Below are positions 4,775 through 5,794 of a stretch of 5,794 bases of DNA, piece by piece; within the stretch, counting starts at the first letter, position 1; each line of letters opens with the position of its first letter. Origin of the DNA: an uncultured Anaerostipes sp. GTDB taxonomy: Bacteria > Bacillota > Clostridia > Lachnospirales > Lachnospiraceae. A program made the position numbers and the translations under genes. A model generated the notes under the pieces. That model saw nothing but the letters and a program-made list of their open reading frames with translations. It was not told the origin of the DNA and made no database searches. The DNA is taken from NCBI GenBank assembly GCA_900756035.1, contig CAAEIR010000003.1:1-5794 (forward strand), in the 5' to 3' direction.

Positions 4775-5029
4775 ATGTTAGAGAAAAAAGGATTTTTAGA
4801 AGATCTAGAGAAGCTTGAAGAAATGGAATCTTTTTATGAACAGGAAGATTATCAAAAATATATTTTATGTTCTTTGGGGATGTTAGATCTCTCATTGAAT
4901 GAAATGGAATTTCTTTTAAGTCAAAGTGAAACCATCCTCAAAAAAGAGAATTCTGTGGATGAAGAACAATTCTGTAAGCTGTTTTTTCAAGTAGAGAATC
5001 AAAGAAAAAAGGAGAAAAAGATACTATGA
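4775..5029 (+). CDS. Hypothetical 84-aa helical protein, first gene of the E2-like operon
   Basis: I do not recognise this family. ATG 4775 is preferred, with GAGG (4765-4768) 6 nt upstream and AAAGGAG (4755-4761) slightly further. A longer form from 4733 would begin inside the terminator. The 84 residues are strongly charged, with an acidic N-terminal half (LEDLEKLEEMESFYEQEDY) and a basic C-terminal tail (RKKEKK). They are predicted almost entirely helical with no membrane segment. Its TGA overlaps the next ATG (ATGA), implying translational coupling and a functional link with the E2-like protein. A small partner or adaptor in the conjugation-like system is an inference from position only. 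Confidence 0.75.
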   Translation: MLEKKGFLEDLEKLEEMESFYEQEDYQKYILCSLGMLDLSLNEMEFLLSQSETILKKENSVDEEQFCKLFFQVENQRKKEKKIL

Positions 5030-5694
5030 TTCATTTTATTTTTCGGGACGAAGATCAAGAGAACGGATATTTTGATTGCTGTAATTTTATTATCGAAGAT
5101 TCGAAGCATCGAAAGCGTCAAAAGCGCATATCAATCGAAGATTTGATCCGTGTTCTGAAGAGAAACATTCGAAAAGAAACACATTTTCGAGAAATCGGAG
5201 AATTACCGAAGGGCTATGTAAATATGAAATTGGGAGATGAGCGTTGTTTAGAAGCAGAAATTCTTCTTTCAATTCCGGAAGGGATTCATAGAGTTCAGTA
5301 CGAAAATTCTATTTTTCATATTCCAATGCCGAACTTGGTATTTAGTATCCGTGTTTTGGAGAATGGGACGCAAAAAACAAGAGTGTTTTGTCGGAAAAAA
5401 GCCGATTCCATCAAAGTTGGAATGCCGATGTATTTCTGGCCGTTTGGTAATGTTGGATATCAAAATACTGTCTGTTGGGGAGGGAATTCGATTCGAAAAA
5501 TCACATCCATCAAAGATGTAGAATTTCTTCCTATCTTATTTTTTGATGCCCCAATGAATTCGGACTATTATCATGCCAACCGAACAACATTGAAAAAGGA
5601 AACCTTGAGAGAACTTCTTATGTTTCTGGATGGAAAAGAAAAATTTCCAGAAGAATTTTTAGTAAGAGATACTACATTTCAATGGAATGTTTAA
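5026..5694 (+). CDS. E2-like protein, Prok-E2 family D / PRTRC-B type
   Basis: This 222-aa protein resembles the bacterial E2/UBC-superfamily family D that includes PRTRC system protein B, a ubiquitin-conjugation-like component of plasmids and conjugative elements. Residues 1-95 are a divergent, partly basic N-terminal part. The family signature is in the second half: MPNLVFSIRV (101-110), MPMYFWPFGNV (133-143), then VCWGGN (149-154). Next comes LPILFFDAPMNSDYYH (169-183) and a helix with TLRELLMFL. The spacing from PFGNV to Cys150 parallels the HPN-x-C arrangement of eukaryotic E2 enzymes, so Cys150 is the candidate thioester site. Thioester activity itself is not shown here. It is translationally coupled to the preceding 84-aa ORF, and another gene begins 37 nt after its stop. 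Partners expected nearby but not seen in the window are a ubiquitin-like protein, a ThiF/E1-like enzyme and a JAB peptidase. The assignment is from remembered motifs, not a search. Confidence 0.68.
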   Translation: MIHFIFRDEDQENGYFDCCNFIIEDSKHRKRQKRISIEDLIRVLKRNIRKETHFREIGELPKGYVNMKLGDERCLEAEILLSIPEGIHRVQYENSIFHIPMPNLVFSIRVLENGTQKTRVFCRKKADSIKVGMPMYFWPFGNVGYQNTVCWGGNSIRKITSIKDVEFLPILFFDAPMNSDYYHANRTTLKKETLRELLMFLDGKEKFPEEFLVRDTTFQWNV

Positions 5695-5731
5695 CATTTG
5701 AAAAAAATAAAATAGAAAGGAAATAAATACA

Positions 5732-5794
5732 ATGGAAGAACAAATGAATTTATTAGATATTCTGGGGGTTCCTGCAGAAGCGAAAGAGAAAAAA
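5732..5794 (+). CDS. Start of a further operon gene, truncated by the window edge
   Basis: Twenty-one codons are visible, beginning MEEQMNLLDILGVPAE and ending in a Lys/Glu-rich stretch. AGAAAGGA (5714-5721) lies 10 nt before the ATG. The short gap from the E2-like gene and the same strand indicate the same operon. The visible residues are too few to name a family. By position in PRTRC/E2-D neighbourhoods it might carry a ubiquitin-like domain, which is speculation. Confidence 0.7.
   Translation, partial: MEEQMNLLDILGVPAEAKEKK

Overview
The window is A+T-rich and all confident genes lie on the + strand. Strong AGAAAGGAG-type Shine-Dalgarno sites precede most of them. This fits a low-GC Clostridia genome, most likely Lachnospiraceae-like. 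That assignment is an inference from composition, ribosome binding sites and recognised families. The gene content (a polyvalent-protein metallopeptidase domain, a phage/plasmid-type beta-helix protein, a DUF6273 protein and an E2-like PRTRC-B-type protein) indicates accessory DNA such as a plasmid, integrative conjugative element or phage. No transposase, integrase, relicase or structural phage gene is visible.

Left part (1-3784): a 582-aa protein with an LPD1-type HEWGH domain is followed by a 223-aa unknown protein, a possible 43-aa ORF, and a left-handed beta-helix protein built from exactly 27 hexapeptide repeats. The first and last of these genes each begin inside a copy of the same ~95-bp module. 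The module carries a strong Shine-Dalgarno site, an ATG in a hairpin, a second bipartite hairpin resembling IS200/IS605 ends, and a terminal ATGATG. One copy opens a short ORF that stops on the start codon of the downstream gene. The other copy, one base longer, is fused in frame to its gene. A decayed or frameshifted coding remnant follows the beta-helix gene.

Middle (3785-4530): a DUF6273 protein (194 aa) ends in a C-terminal segment with the look of a C-type-lectin-fold variable region. It is a candidate target of a diversity-generating retroelement, although no template repeat or reverse transcriptase is in the window. An intrinsic terminator closes this unit.

Right part (4531-5794): a near-consensus extended -10 promoter drives a transcript of about 165 nt with three predicted hairpins. 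The transcript ends in a long terminator just before the ribosome binding site of a new operon. It is therefore either a small RNA or an attenuator leader. The operon encodes an 84-aa unknown protein, an E2-like protein (Prok-E2 family D / PRTRC-B type, candidate active-site Cys150) overlapping it by ATGA, and the first 21 codons of a further gene. This is probably the start of a mobile-element ubiquitin-like conjugation or PRTRC-like cluster continuing off the right edge, and it is the most interesting system in the window.
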